Shown in pieces: positions 44,387-55,416 of a DNA stretch of 64,000 nt. The notes beneath the pieces were generated by a model, which saw only the letters and a program-made list of their open reading frames with translations, searched no databases and was not told the DNA's origin. The position numbers and the translations under genes were made by a program. Position 1 is the first letter of the stretch. The number at the start of each line of letters is the position of its first letter. Source of the DNA: Basidiobolus meristosporus CBS 931.73 (Eukaryota; Basidiobolomycota; Basidiobolomycetes; Basidiobolales; Basidiobolaceae); assembly GCA_002104905.1 (NCBI GenBank), contig MCFE01000039.1:62001-126000 (forward strand). The letters are read 5' to 3'.

Positions 44387-45457
44387 TGTAATGGGGTCAC
44401 AGTGACACCCACTAAAAGATGTGCTCATTCCCATATTTTCTACTTCCCTATTTTGCAACTGCACATATTTTAGTTTTATCCCAGTTGTCTTACTTGATCA
44501 GTACTATCCCATAAGCTGGTTGACTATCACACCTGCTTACCTTATTGCATAAGTTATCCCTCACTTTATGTAAGAATGCTAGCTATAGGTGCTTCTATAT
44601 TAGGCAAGTACCCACACCAGTACCTGTGACACATGATCAACTTGTGCCACCATCCCTCCCATTTCCATACCATATATGGTATTCCTATCTTACACAGGTT
44701 TCAGAGTACTGATTCCTGATTGGTTGGATGTGCTGTGCCTCTTGGAACCTTCCAGCACCTACTTAGAATACTCCTAGCTCATTCTGATGTCATTAAGATT
44801 TCTATTGGTTTCCAGAACCTTCTGGAACACCATGATTGGTAATCACTTAGCCAGTGAGAAAAGTATAGAGGGGAGGCATTCCCTCTACAATAAATCATCA
44901 TCCCTTTTATCAATATATCAACTTGTTGATTGGTGTGATCATTGCTACCTGCTGCTACCTGAACTTCCAACCCCAGACCACAGGACACTCCCAGGAAGCT
45001 GTGCTGACAGCCAACTGACCTTGGAGGCACTACTTGTGAGGAATGCTCAGAGTAGGTATCTTTTATTATATTTGATTCTTTCCCAAGTTTGTTCTTGTAC
45101 AGGCAAAGATACTCTTCTGTCTTTGTAACTATTGACCACTGCTGCATACTTATCAAGTCCCTGCTGGTGGAGTTTACAGTTGTTTTGACTTTGGAAGCTT
45201 TAGTACATTGTCATCTCAAAGGATACTGAACCCAGCACATACTTTTGCTAAGATGCCAACTAAGTTGGGGATTGTAGCTCAATAGTTTTCCCTTGACAAG
45301 CTTGTTGCTTTATTCCCCATCACATTAGATTAGAGACAGAACCCAAGTATTCCTAGCAAGCTTTTGCCAGATGTTATTGCACCCAGTGAACACCCCATAC
45401 ACAAAACACTTGAGAAGTGTTGGACATATTTCTCCCTTGGACTTATACACCACCACA
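44387..45457 (+). repeat. repeat unit B, 1071 bp, second full copy
   Basis: Opens TGTAATGGGGTCACAG and closes TACACCACCACA. ATGC lies on both sides (44383-44386 and 45458-45461), or AATGC if the edge is shifted by one. The homologous unoccupied site is at about 35980-36000 (AGCAACATGACACTGTATTA). So B sits between the two divergent genes of Tnp2-like copy 1. Confidence 0.75.
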
Positions 45458-45647
45458 ATGCTGCTATATCACTTTTTGGTCAATACTCATGTGAACTTAA
45501 GTCAGTCTTGTATTTGAGACATTGCACCTACATGAATGTAAGATTCAATGATGACCTGCCATTGTAAGCATTATAAATCAAGTTGTGGCACCACACACAT
45601 ATATATGTAGCACTATTTCCCCTTTGGTCTGACTCACTTGCATATAT
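45458..45647 (+). promoter_or_regulatory. leader of the partner ORF of the Tnp2-like element
   Basis: Conserved with 35982-36181. Together with the 44252-44386 side it formed the divergent intergenic region before repeat B landed in it. TATA-like CACATATATATG near 45595-45607. Confidence 0.45.
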
Positions 45648-46148
45648 ATGCCTTCAAAAAATAAAGCAAGGTTGTCTGGTTCCCAACCAGACCCCACTAC
45701 TGATGGCAGCAGAACAATGGTTGGACAACAGCTTGCTTGGACTTTGAGTGCCACAAGTGGGGCTACATCCAAAAAAGGCCCTGTGGACAGTGTGCCCACT
45801 GAAGGGAATAGTGCAGACTCCTCAGGCTCTCAGTCAAGTAGGCTGTTGAGAACCTCTGTGGAGCCGCAAGCTGCCCATTATACTCAGGCAGATGAGAATG
45901 CAGCAAATACAGTATCCTCAGTCAAAGACCAGCAAGTGGCTGTCATGACATCAGCACTAGCTATGTTAGCAAGTATGTTGGCAGCTCATACCAAAGCTTT
46001 AGTGAAGCAATTTGGTGCAATGGCTGATAGGATAGATGTAATATCCCAGAGATATCAGGAAATAGTCCAGAAGCAGGATAAGCAGATGAAAAATGTAGAG
46101 CAATCAATATCCCAGGTTGAGAAAGCTGCAAAAAAGCAACTCAAGTAG
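45648..46148 (+). CDS. partner ORF of the Tnp2-like element, coiled-coil protein, first part
   Basis: 166 codons from an ATG conserved at 36182. The N-terminal 90 residues are Ser/Thr/Gly-rich and basic at the start (MPSKNKARLSGSQPDPTTDG). Residues 95-165 are helical with a likely coiled coil (MADRIDVISQRYQEIVQKQD, then VEQSISQVEKAAKKQLK). No known domain. Its divergent pairing with a transposase in both copies suggests a transposon-encoded DNA-binding or accessory protein, but that is inference. The coding signal continues in other frames to about 46959. Confidence 0.5.
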   Translation: MPSKNKARLSGSQPDPTTDGSRTMVGQQLAWTLSATSGATSKKGPVDSVPTEGNSADSSGSQSSRLLRTSVEPQAAHYTQADENAANTVSSVKDQQVAVMTSALAMLASMLAAHTKALVKQFGAMADRIDVISQRYQEIVQKQDKQMKNVEQSISQVEKAAKKQLK

Positions 46149-46959
46149 CTCAATGTCACAGCCAAGATTTGAGCCATCTCCCAATGTGACAGCAGAGGAA
46201 CACTGTACAGTCTTTGAAGCACAACAACAGTGCCCAAAGATAAAGCACACAGAAAAACCAATTGCAGCATGGGAGGGAGACAGTGTGGTGTTTATACCAA
46301 AGCCTAAAAATAAAAAGACATAGAAGATTTGTGAAGCTGTTGAGTGCAATAATGAATAGTGGGCTATTATTCCAGAGGCTGTCAGAAGTCTAGCACACCA
46401 TCACCTTAAAGGCAGCTTACTATGGGACCTTCAGGAACTCAAGGCCAAGCAGAATGTGGTTGACTTGCTTCATGAGCTTTATCCTGGACTCAAACAGGCA
46501 AACAGATTCTGGACCAGCATTAGAATGCTAAGAAAGTTTCTTAAGAACAGCAGAAACTATCTAAGGCAGAAGAACAAAGGTGCCATGGTTAAAAACCAGT
46601 GGATTCCTCAAGGGCCTGTTACAAGCAGGGCCAAAAGATCCAAACAAGTGTCAAAGAAACAACAGGTAGCTGAAAGAGTGCCAATAGGGGCCAAGCAGGC
46701 AGACACAGATGCACCAGTATCTCATTTATCAAGGAAAAAGCTTGGTATCACTCAAGAAGTGCTCAGTCAAAGTAGCAGTGAAGGGCCTGGCAGGGATAAA
46801 AACCAGCAGCTTTCTCAGGAGCCCATCACAACTACAGCAGAGAGCTTGAAACAAGTGGAAAACAAATGTCAGGTTGCTAGGAGAGTGCTGGCAAGAGACA
46901 AGCAAGCCAATGCAGATGTGTTAGAGCAGAATTTATCAAGGAGGAAACATAGTTCATGA
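46117..46959 (+). pseudogene. partner ORF of the Tnp2-like element, continuation (frame-broken)
   Basis: 46117-46323 (SMSQPRFEPSPNVTAEEHCT), then 46330-46959 with DLLHELYPGLKQANRFWTSI and three spaced lysine/glutamine-rich blocks (SKKQQVAERVPIGAKQADTD; RVLARDKQANADVLEQNLSR) that look like diverged internal repeats ending in LSR-K. Frame changes at about 46148 and 46323 may be introns or decay. Unknown function. Confidence 0.4.
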
Positions 46960-47093
46960 CAAGAAGCTCTCAGACAAAGCTGCAGTGAAAGATCTGGTAG
47001 TGATAAAGGAAAAGGTAAATGGAAAAATATCTACCAAAGCCTGAGACATGGAAGCCTGCATGAAAAACTGCAGTTCTCCCCAGTTGATGCCGC

Positions 47094-47480
47094 TGTAGTG
47101 GGGTGACAGTGACACCCACTGACAGATATGCTCATTCCCATATTTTCTACTTCTCTATATCTCTACTACACTTATTTTAGTTTTATCCCATTTGTCTTAC
47201 CTGATCAGTACTATCCCATAAGCCGGGTCAACTATCACATCTGCTTACCTTATAGCATAAGTTATCCCTCACTTTATGTAAGAATGCTAGCTGTAAGTGC
47301 TTCCATATTAGGCAAGTACCTGTGCCAGTACCTGTGACACATGATCAACCCATGTCACCATCACTACTATTTTCATACTATATATGGTATCCCTATGTTA
47401 CACAAGTTTCAGAGCACTGATTCCTGATTGGTTGGATGTGCTGTGCCTCTTAGAACCTTCCAGCACCTACTTAGAATACT
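47094..47480 (+). repeat. repeat unit B, 5' 387 bp only
   Basis: Opens TGTAGTGGGGTGACAG and follows the other copies until TTAGAATACTCA, where it joins the end of an element D copy. It follows the partner ORF at the right edge of Tnp2-like copy 1. Confidence 0.7.
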
Positions 47481-47857
47481 CACTGATGAATATTTTGTTG
47501 AGTGGGAGTGTGGTAATTATTAAGTTGTCACCAGAATATTCATGCTAACTTAGTCACATAGACCTTATTCTCTGATTAGCATTTTGTCCTGACCAAATTT
47601 CTTGTTAGGATTTACTTAGAATATTTTCACCAAATTGTCAGGTACCCGGATTATTATTTTTCTCAAGGTCATCCAAAAGACCCCAAACTTTGCACACATA
47701 TTCTTGGGACCTTTCTTAACAGACTCTACAAGTTTGTTTGCTCTACTTTATCCAAAGTATCAATACCATACTTTTGATCAATAAATCTACAAGTGAATAA
47801 CATGTAAATCCTCTAGTTCTCCACATCACTTCCAATACTCCTCAGAATATTGCAGCA
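47481..47857 (+). repeat. element D purine tract and 3' LTR
   Basis: CTGATGAATATTTTGTTGAG plus TGGGAG, then the 349-bp LTR (47509-47857), close to the D copies at 39938 and 42906. No internal region or 5' LTR remains to the left. A copia RNase H fragment follows directly. Confidence 0.75.
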
Positions 47858-48294
47858 AGCTCCACTACAGGATACACCTTTTTTTACTCTAAAGGAGCAA
47901 TTTCATGGAATTCAAGAAAGCAACTAACCATAGAACTTTCAACCACAGGGGCAGAGTACATGGCAGCCTGTGAAGCTACAAAAGAAACAATGTGGTTAAG
48001 AAAGCTTTTTACAGATTTAGGCCTATGTCAAAAAACGCCTATTACTTTATTTCAAGATAATTAAGGATATATACTATTAGGTAGAAATCCAACTTTTCAT
48101 GCTAGAACTAAGCACATAGATATTAGACATCATTTCATATGTGAAGTTATAGAGAATAACTGAGTTAGCTTAGTTTACCTTCCTTCAGATGAAATGATTG
48201 CAGACATATTTATCAAACCATTAGCTAGAGACAAGTTTGAATATCTTAGGTCAAAATTAGGACTAGTCAGTATGAACATTTAGCTGAGTGGGAG
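47858..48294 (+). pseudogene. copia family E RNase H and purine tract
   Basis: Reads SSTTGYTFFYSKGAISWNSR, then LSTTGAEYMAACEATKETMW, HARTKHIDIRHHFICEVIEN and IADIFIKPLARDKFEYLRSK, the end of copia pol. Two stops (about 48060 and 48163). The purine tract GCTGAGTGGGAG precedes the LTR. The same tract in D suggests that D uses family E enzymes. Confidence 0.8.
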
Positions 48295-48627
48295 TGTTGT
48301 AAAAGTTTGTAAGTCCACCTAAATACTCACCTAACTTAGTCACTTAGATCAATACCTTCAAATCCTAGAGAATACTGACCAAATTCCTTGTCAGGATTTA
48401 CCTAGAATATTTACCCAGAACATGAAAATTCTCAAAGTTGTCCAAACAGCCCCACACTTTGCACACATGTTCTTGGGGCCTTCCTTAACCCATTCTACAT
48501 GTTTGTTATGCTAAGACCATGTAAAAGTATAAATACTACTTTTACACTCAATAAATTATAGAGTGAAAACCACATAATCTACTTGTCCTCCCAGTCACTT
48601 CCAATATCTCCAAAGACTCTTACAACA
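48295..48627 (+). repeat. 3' LTR of copia family E, 333 bp
   Basis: Opens TGTTGTAAAAGTTTG and closes GACTCTTACAACA. Middle parts match LTR D (TTAGTCAC, GACCAAATT, TTTGCACACAT), so D and E LTRs share ancestry. A shortened relative is at 39189-39294. Confidence 0.8.
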
Positions 48628-48960
48628 GTAAACAGCCCCTCTAGTCCTCCAAATCACATCTAGTGTACCTCAGAACCTTGCAGTAACACTGATGTAGATT
48701 TAGGGCATAATTTAGAACACATAAGGTCAACTATTGGAAGGACTTACCTGTGATAGGTTTCCTAAAATTCAAGAAACCTGACAACCATAGAACTTTCCAT
48801 TACAGAGTATACTATCCAGTGATCTAAAGGAGCCATCTGAGAGAAATTTAGAACTGTCAACACTACTACAGTCTAGTGCTGAAGCAAAATAAATGGCTGC
48901 CTGTGATGAAAGATATACTGGACTATGGTTAAGAAAGCTTCTGTTATATAACAAGTTGAT
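48628..48960 (+). pseudogene. LTR tail and copia RNase H scrap
   Basis: 48628-48688 resembles an E/D-type LTR end (CCTCAGAACCTTGCAGTAACA). 48770-48960 keeps RNase H traces with stops (AEAK, then MAACDERYTGLWLRKLL). Confidence 0.55.
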
Positions 48961-49652
48961 CATATTTGTCTACAATGAGATAGAAGGCCTGCTTTCCATT
49001 AGTTAATTAGTCAACTTGTATGAACTATATACACCCCATGGGAAATAGTAATACATAGATAATTAGGTGGTCAACTAGTTACTCACAGCAACCACTATTA
49101 GTGTAGTAATATACCAGCACTTAGTTCCCCAATTCCACTGCAATTCAAGAAGCTAGAGTAAAGGCACTTGATTAACCCTGATCAAAGCATATGCGCAACT
49201 AGGAGTGATATTATGCATTCAGGGCAAGAATCAAAGAGCACTTCAGAAAGTAGTAACAGATGGGAAATGAACTTGAAGGAATAGGAATTTGCGAGCTGAT
49301 TGATTGACATGGTCAACACTTACTGGTAGTAAGCAGCATCACAAAATTGGCCAGTTGTGTCGCGCTTCTCTAAAACATTATTGCCAAATTAACATCCGCC
49401 AACCAGTGCCCCACTATTGGCAACAGTCGAATCAGAGTCGATTTGCAAGAATCATAAATCATATATGGCAAACCGCCATTGCCACCAAATACAACTTTGG
49501 GTGCATCCTAGCCAGTTAGCCGACCAGACCACCAACCGCACACGACGCCTTGCATCTTGCACCCACCACGGGATGTGCGTGAAAGGGGGATTTATTGAAG
49601 CGAATCACAATCACGAATACAGCACTTTACCTGGGATAGTTGATTGATAGGT
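48961..49652. other. transition zone without a recognised gene
   Basis: Base composition shifts here from the AT-rich, CpG-poor repeats to ordinary gene-region DNA (from about 49300). Open frames at 49304-49519 and 49417-49647 show no known motif. Confidence 0.4.
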
Positions 49653-49808
49653 CTTGATATCCTTCATTCTTCACTCACAAACTGAATGATACGCTTAGTA
49701 GACTAGGCCTTGATATCCTTCATTCTTCACTCACAAACTGAATGATGCGCTTAGTTGACTAGACCTTGATATCCTTCATTCCTCACTCACAAAGTGACCG
49801 ATGCGCAC
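49653..49808. repeat. tandem repeat, 56-bp unit, nearly three copies
   Basis: Units start at 49653, 49709 and 49765 with CTTGATATCCTTCATTC and contain CTCACAAACTGAATGATRCG. The third copy diverges in its second half. It lies 255-410 bp beyond the stop of the SR-protein gene. Confidence 0.85.
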
Positions 49809-50062
49809 ACAACATGTTGAATGTACTTGCTGCTTGGACTCGAGATCAAGCGAAAAAGAACTGACATATTTGATCTAATAAATTATTTACTTCTCAGCCA
49901 TAATACCAGCAATACCTTGGGGTACCGTCTCAAGATAGTACCAATATCCTCTTGATATTCTTGAATAAATCTTTCAAACAGCAAAAGGTCGTAGTTGCAA
50001 ATTGTTCAAACATAGAAAGTAACTCGTACGACGGAAAACATGAAAAAATGGTGGAACAGTGG

Positions 50063-51119
50063 TTAGCGAGAGTAGCTTCTTCCTCTGGATCTGGATCTGG
50101 ACCATGATTTGGATCGACTGCGACGGCGGCTGGTGCGCTCGGTCTTTCTTCCCATGTACTGCCCGGGGGTTGGCGAGTGAGGTCTCTGTGTCATGGAGAA
50201 GTCGACGCGGATACGTCTTCCGTGGAGTTCCTGCAAATCCCGCATGCCTTAGTTGCCGGTGCTGAATTCAATCCGTAAGTGACGCGCTTACCAATCCGTT
50301 AGTCTTCTCTTTGGCTCTGGCTGCATCCTCCTCATGCTCGAAGTAAACGAAGCCGAATCCACGAGAGCGGTCAGTCTATAGTGAGGCGGTCAGCATGGCC
50401 AAGCGAAAATCCCGCCTACGCAATGATACTTACGCGATGATCATATACAATTGTTACTCTCTCATGTTTACCAAATTCATCAAAGAGCTCTTCGAGGTCT
50501 CTTTCGCGGGTACGTAAGCTTAAACCAAAGACACCCAGTACTTTGCTAGGGGGAGGGGTACCCTACAAGCAAGGGATTAGACACTCTTAGGGTTGGGAGC
50601 AGGTAGCCCCATCCGAATATTCCTTACCTTTCTGCGGGCGGGGGAACGGCTGCGTTGCTTGCGTCTGGGAGGGCTGCGAGATCTGTACGAGAAGATTAGT
50701 GATGCACTCGAGAAAATAGGAAAAACAGTCAATGAACCTTGAGTAACGGCGACGACTGTGACGTCCGTTACGTGAATCACGATAATCCCGATATCTTTCA
50801 TTTGAACGATCCCGACGTCTGTCACGAGATCTATCCTCAGAACGATCTCTGGATCCGCTACGATATCTATCGCGTCTGTCTCTAGATCCGCTACGACGGC
50901 TTCTAGATCTTTCGGGAGATCTTTCCCTGCCTCTCTCCCTGGAATCTTCTCTTGGAGCAGGTTCCTCAGATTTAGTGTACTCCTCAGGGCTCCTCTCAGC
51001 AGTCATTTCAGGAGCCGGAGCGGCAACATTGTCTAAATTCTGGGACGAACAAACACATGAATAACCGACTCTGGAAACGGGTTCATTGCCAATACACTTA
51101 CTTCCCCGTTCGAAGCCAT
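50063..51119 (-). CDS. Tra2-like SR splicing factor, 251 aa, six exons
   Basis: Minus strand, exons 51119-51102, 51039-50738, 50682-50628, 50562-50434, 50375-50292, 50230-50063. Introns are 46-63 nt in most cases. The protein starts MASNGE, has a long N-terminal RS domain ([20 protein letters not shown]), then one RRM with RNP2 LGVFGLSL and RNP1 RGFGFVYF, the linker [19 protein letters not shown], and a C-terminal RS tail ([12 protein letters not shown]). RS-RRM-RS and the [15 protein letters not shown] opening are the Tra2 (transformer-2) layout. Such proteins bind GA-rich exonic enhancers and recruit the spliceosome in the nucleus. One shared promoter region with THOC1 is likely. Which SR paralogue it is remains open. 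Confidence 0.85.
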
Positions 51120-51446
51120 TTTCAAGATGGAAGATGAACAGGAATCAACACTAGCACTTGATTGATGGAATGCAAGTTATTGTCTGTTTGCTTCAAAATG
51201 AGGACTCCACGTGATGAGTCAGTCTTGATAAAAAAAAATTAAATGATGCACTTTTTTTTTAGCATCGTTCTATAGATGGGAAACCCCGATAACATCCGAT
51301 TCTGATTAATACGTGCATAAACCAACTACCTAGATCCGTAACTAAAGCCAACTTGACACCTGACCATAGGGACTAGGTTAGTTGATGAAATTCCTATCAT
51401 ACTTTGGAATTACCAGCGCGTTCCAACCACTTCTCTACTAGCCAGT
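51120..51446. promoter_or_regulatory. 327-bp divergent spacer between the SR gene and THOC1
   Basis: Contains an A-run and T-run (AAAAAAAATT near 51230, T9 near 51251). Nothing else recognisable. It must carry both promoters. Confidence 0.5.
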
Positions 51447-54170
51447 ATGGAGTTATTCGAGAATTTCAAGAACGAGGCTCTGGGCCAGGTGGAGGCTTTC
51501 TTAGCCAACTCCTCTCACAACTTTGGAAGCCCCGAGGGACTCTCTGTTGCGAAAGAAAAAGTTCCCAGTCATTTCACTATTTCCCAAGAAGGGGATACGC
51601 AACAGGTTATCGACACTCGCAAAATCGCCTTGGAATATTCACTTCGACACAAAACTTTGAACACTGGAGTACGGCTTTGTAACGCCTCTATAGCGTTTCT
51701 TTTATTCTGACTCACTGTTGCCTACAGGCTATATACACGAACTCTGGACAACAATTGGAAGCACTGTTCAATTGCCTAGAACTTGTGCTACTGTGTGCGG
51801 AAAAAGGTAGTTTGGCGAAGCCTAGGCGATGAATGCGGGCCAATCTCGTGACGAAATCTCGCTAATCAATGGGTAATGTAGAGCTGTGCGATGCACTTCT
51901 GCCTTTGACTTTGTTGGAGGAGCTACTGGATACGCAGACCATCGAGGGCTGCGAAAAGGTGTTCACGTTTCTCGAGAGAAAGATTGACAGTTTCACAGTG
52001 GTAAGGCTGCATTTTCTCCGGCCCCGTTAAAGAATCACGAAGTAACGTCCTCCTATAGGGAATGGTCGCTGGTAAAGGCAAAGGTCTCGTATTTTTGAGA
52101 CTTTGCAACGAGTTACTTCGTAGACTATCCAAAACGAAGAATACTGTGTTTTGTGGCCGAATCTTGATATTGCTTGCCAAGGTTTTCCCTCTAGGCGAAC
52201 GCTCCGGTAAGACGCCCTTGTAGAGCGTTTGGGAAATTGTAGTATTGATCAGCTTGTTTGTAGGCGTGAATTTAAGGGGAGATTTCAACATCGAGAATAG
52301 CACATCCTACGAGGACAACCACATGGAGGATGACACTGAGGGAATCCAAGGTACCAAATATGAGCATGCCTATAGCGAAATTAGTCGACTAAAATCCCTT
52401 GCGTTTGCATCAATAGAGGACTATAAATTCTACATAAGATTTTGGTCGCTGCAACAGTACTTCGCCAATCCGCCGCTATTCTTCCAGCAAGAAAACCATT
52501 CCATCGTCAAAGAGGTACCTCTTATGTCAGTTGTGGCGCTCTAGATGCATTGACTTACACCACAGTCTTCAGGAAGTGGAGAACATCTTGAACGAGTTCA
52601 AAAAAATCACGTCTAATGACTACACCCTAATGAATGCCAACGAGAAGGCCCAGAAGCAAAATGGAAACAAGAGAACGCGCGAGGAAGACTCTGCATTCGC
52701 CTCCAATACAAACTTTTTCTTCCCAAAGTTCTTGTCCAGCCGGAATCTGATGGCGCTGGAGGTATGCTGCGACCAGATTGAGCACACTTGGATACACGTT
52801 AATCACTTCATTATCAGCTGGAAGACCCTCATTTCAGGAGACATATACTGGTTCAGATTCTGATCTTTTTACATTATCTGATGAACTTCACAGCTTCCGA
52901 GAAGGAGAAGCATGCCACGCTCAAAACCCCCAACAAGTCAGTGATTCAAACGTTTAGCCTGGAGCCTGAACAGGTAAGACTCTTAAAGATAAGCGTACCA
53001 GAAAGCCGTACTTACTCTAGTTTCAGGAAACCTGGATAACCCAGCTGTGGCAGGACACTGTCCTACTGTTGCAGTCAACACCACCCAACGGCAAACGGTT
53101 TACGGAGAGGGTCTTGTGTATCTTGGATCACGAGAGAAACTGGGTATGCATCCGACAATAGTCCTCGAGGAGCACGTCACACTAACGCGTCGCTATAGGT
53201 TAATTGGAAAAATGAATCCTGCCCTCCTTTTGAGAAGGCGGCATTGCTGGCATCCGAAGCGTCAACCGAGATTGCTCAGAAGAGAGTGAAGTTATCCGTA
53301 AGCCAGATGTGATCTCCATGACCGCATCTCGCTGATACTGACGTATTCGTGCATTAGATTCCCCCCGCTGCTATCAAGAACCCAGTTGGTACGAGGACTT
53401 TAACAAAACTCTGGGATCTAAGTAAAGAGGACGGTGATTTGCTCCCCGCACTCTCCAAGTAAGTCCCATACCGCCGGTGTTGCCGTCCACTGCTCTAACC
53501 TAATTGGCAAACATTTAGTGAGCGCACAGCTCCCCCGCTACTTGAATATCTAAGCCAGGTCGGGGATATCAAAGCTAAGATAAACTCCTCCTCCGAGGAA
53601 GAGGTTGAGGTACTGCGGAATCAAGTCTTTCTCAACTAATTTGCATTAATCTTACCGTTGTCGACCAAGGTGGCACAATCCCAACGATGGAGAGCGCTCC
53701 GGATGGCGTCAAAGCAATACCTATGCTGCTTTGGTAGAATCGGTAACGGCGATCTGAGTATTCTCAAACAGGAAGTCTTGAATGAAATCAACAAAGCAAA
53801 CGAGATTCCTAAACCCATTGATCATGCCAAGCATGTTGAGGCTCCAAAGCCAACTGACAAAAAGGCCGATGTAGCGAAGGAAACACCAACTCCTAAGCAA
53901 GACATGCCCCCTGCTCCCGTTGAATCCCTTGAAAACAAGCCCCCCACCGGCAATGCTCCAGCGACTGGTACTGTGGACAGTTCTAGTGATAACGCTCCGG
54001 CGACTGGCACTGTGGAAAGTTCTGGTGATAATGCTCCGGCGACTGGTATTGTGGACAGTTCTGGTGATAATGCTCCGGCGGAAGCCAGCGATCCTCCAGC
54101 CGATCAAACCACGGACAACCCCCCGAAGAGCCCAATCAAAACGAACCCACCTGATGACACCGAGAAATGA
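51447..54170 (+). CDS. THOC1: THO complex subunit 1 (THOC1/Hpr1 type), 690 aa, twelve exons
   Basis: Exons 51447-51668, 51728-51806, 51882-52000, 52059-52206, 52264-52514, 52573-52761, 52818-52973, 53027-53143, 53199-53297, 53358-53458, 53519-53609, 53670-54170. All junctions keep frame. Diagnostic blocks of THOC1: [17 protein letters not shown] near residue 165, [49 protein letters not shown] and [14 protein letters not shown] couples transcription by RNA polymerase II to mRNP assembly and export and limits R-loops. The C-terminal 150 residues are disordered and hold three 13-residue repeats ([13 protein letters not shown] type). No death domain is obvious at the end, unlike human THOC1. The last intron junction (53610-53669) is the least sure. 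Confidence 0.88.
53955..54071 (+). repeat. 39-bp in-frame tandem repeat in THOC1, three units
   Basis: Units start at 53955, 53994 and 54033 (GCTCCRGCGACTGGTA), each coding 13 residues of [13 protein letters not shown] type, with a partial fourth. Likely length-variable between strains. Confidence 0.85.
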
Positions 54171-54350
54171 GCAGAATCACTTGCTCGCGCCCCATTCAAA
54201 AGCGGTGATTTGATCACTAAATGCATTTATTTAGGAGAAACTTAAATCTACTGTAAACATAGATCACTTGTAAATCTGAAGAGTGAATGGAATAGACAAG
54301 CATTTCTTGAGAAATAAACCACTCTGTTCGGCTGACAGTACTATAGACGA
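54171..54350. terminator. 3' region of THOC1, convergent with the TPR-like gene
   Basis: Holds AAATGCATTTATTTAG and an AATAAA at 54312-54317. The two convergent genes end within about 180 bp of each other. Confidence 0.4.
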
Positions 54351-55416
54351 TCGATCTGATTCCTTCTGGCCTCTAGCTTGATGAATGCAGACCTACACAT
54401 CTCCAAAAGCTACGGGACCACTATTAGCTCATGAATACCCATCAAGCTATCAAAAGCCTACCTTGTCGCTCATGAGGGCTTTCGCTCGTTTGGTCTGGCG
54501 ATGTAATATCGTGCTTGCTTCTTGATATTTGCCAACCTGGAGGCAGTATTCTGCGTAATAAATCCAACAGCTAATCTCAACATCCAAGTCACCGAGCTGT
54601 TGGGCAAGGGCTATCTGCTTCTTTGCAAGCATACCAGCCTTCCTGGCCTATTGAACCTGGTCAATTGGGAGTTGTAAAGTGATTGAAAGGCCAAATCATT
54701 CCATACATGATGTTTATCAGTGCGACCCAAAGTGGAGTGTGCACCACCCAACACAGAGTAGAAAGTCCCAACAAAATTCAGATTAATGTGGCGTGCGAGC
54801 AGGGTGAATAGTCGCCGAGCCCTGGAGTGCGCAACGATTAGAGAAGTATCTCTGGAATAGGCCAGGTGTAGTCGATTTACCAACTTATATCTATCGTACT
54901 AGCAGCCGAGCTTTCGATATACTCAATATGAAAGGTAACACTACGCTGTTCTATCTCCATACTGTCTGGCAAAGCTCGCCAATGCTTGAGAAAGCCAACA
55001 GAGTAGCAATATCCTAAAAGTATTACTATAGGCTTGATCGTTTCCGCTTTCAAATCCCTCTTGAGGAGCTGGTAACAACGATGATTTTGAACTCTGATTC
55101 GGATAACATCTGCATTGCTTCCCTCTTCAGTGGAATTAAGAAGCAACTGGAATTTTGAATCCGTGTGTGGCGATTCTATCCATCGGTGAAGAATTGCTGT
55201 GGGAAACCGGGCGGAGGCAACTAGAAGAACGGTGAATGCATAGTTCGCAGAGGTATCAATATCAATCGGTTTATATTTGTTCGCAGAATTTGGGATTTTG
55301 TGGTGAGAACGAAGCCATGTTTACAAGTCACGGAAATAATTTCACATACGTAGCTCTGTATAACTGCACAACACATCATAAGTAAATAACTCATTGTATG
55401 CTACGCTGAATGCCAT
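54351..55416 (-). CDS. TPR-like multi-exon gene, unresolved, possibly a MAU2/Scc4-like cohesin-loader fragment
   Basis: Minus strand, possible start ATG at 55416 (MAFSVAYNELFTYDVLC). Exons that join well: one with LLLNSTEEGSNADVIRIRVQ (55146-55030), one with RRLFTLLARHINLNFVGTFY and GRTDKHH (about 54883-54706), one with ARKAGMLAKKQIALAQQLGD and YYAEYCLQVGKYQEASTILH (54648-54458), and a last one ending KLEARRNQIDRL before TAG. The helix pairs have TPR spacing. The final 90 residues resemble, from memory, the end of MAU2, the Scc2 partner in cohesin loading, but the gene is about half the usual length. I could not join the first exon, so partial decay is possible. Confidence 0.4.

Noticed and set aside
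44779-45156. 125-codon minus frame inside repeat B
   Set aside because: Its counterpart in the other full copy of B is cut to 65 codons (37940-38137), so the frame is not kept; it lies in an LTR-like repeat.
1-49000. CRISPR array or bacterial operons
   Set aside because: Repeats are transposon-derived and unequal in spacing, and all gene families are eukaryotic with spliceosomal introns.
53721-54107. Long minus-strand open frame over the THOC1 tail
   Set aside because: It is the antisense of a repetitive GC-richer coding stretch; the plus frame joins eleven upstream THOC1 exons.
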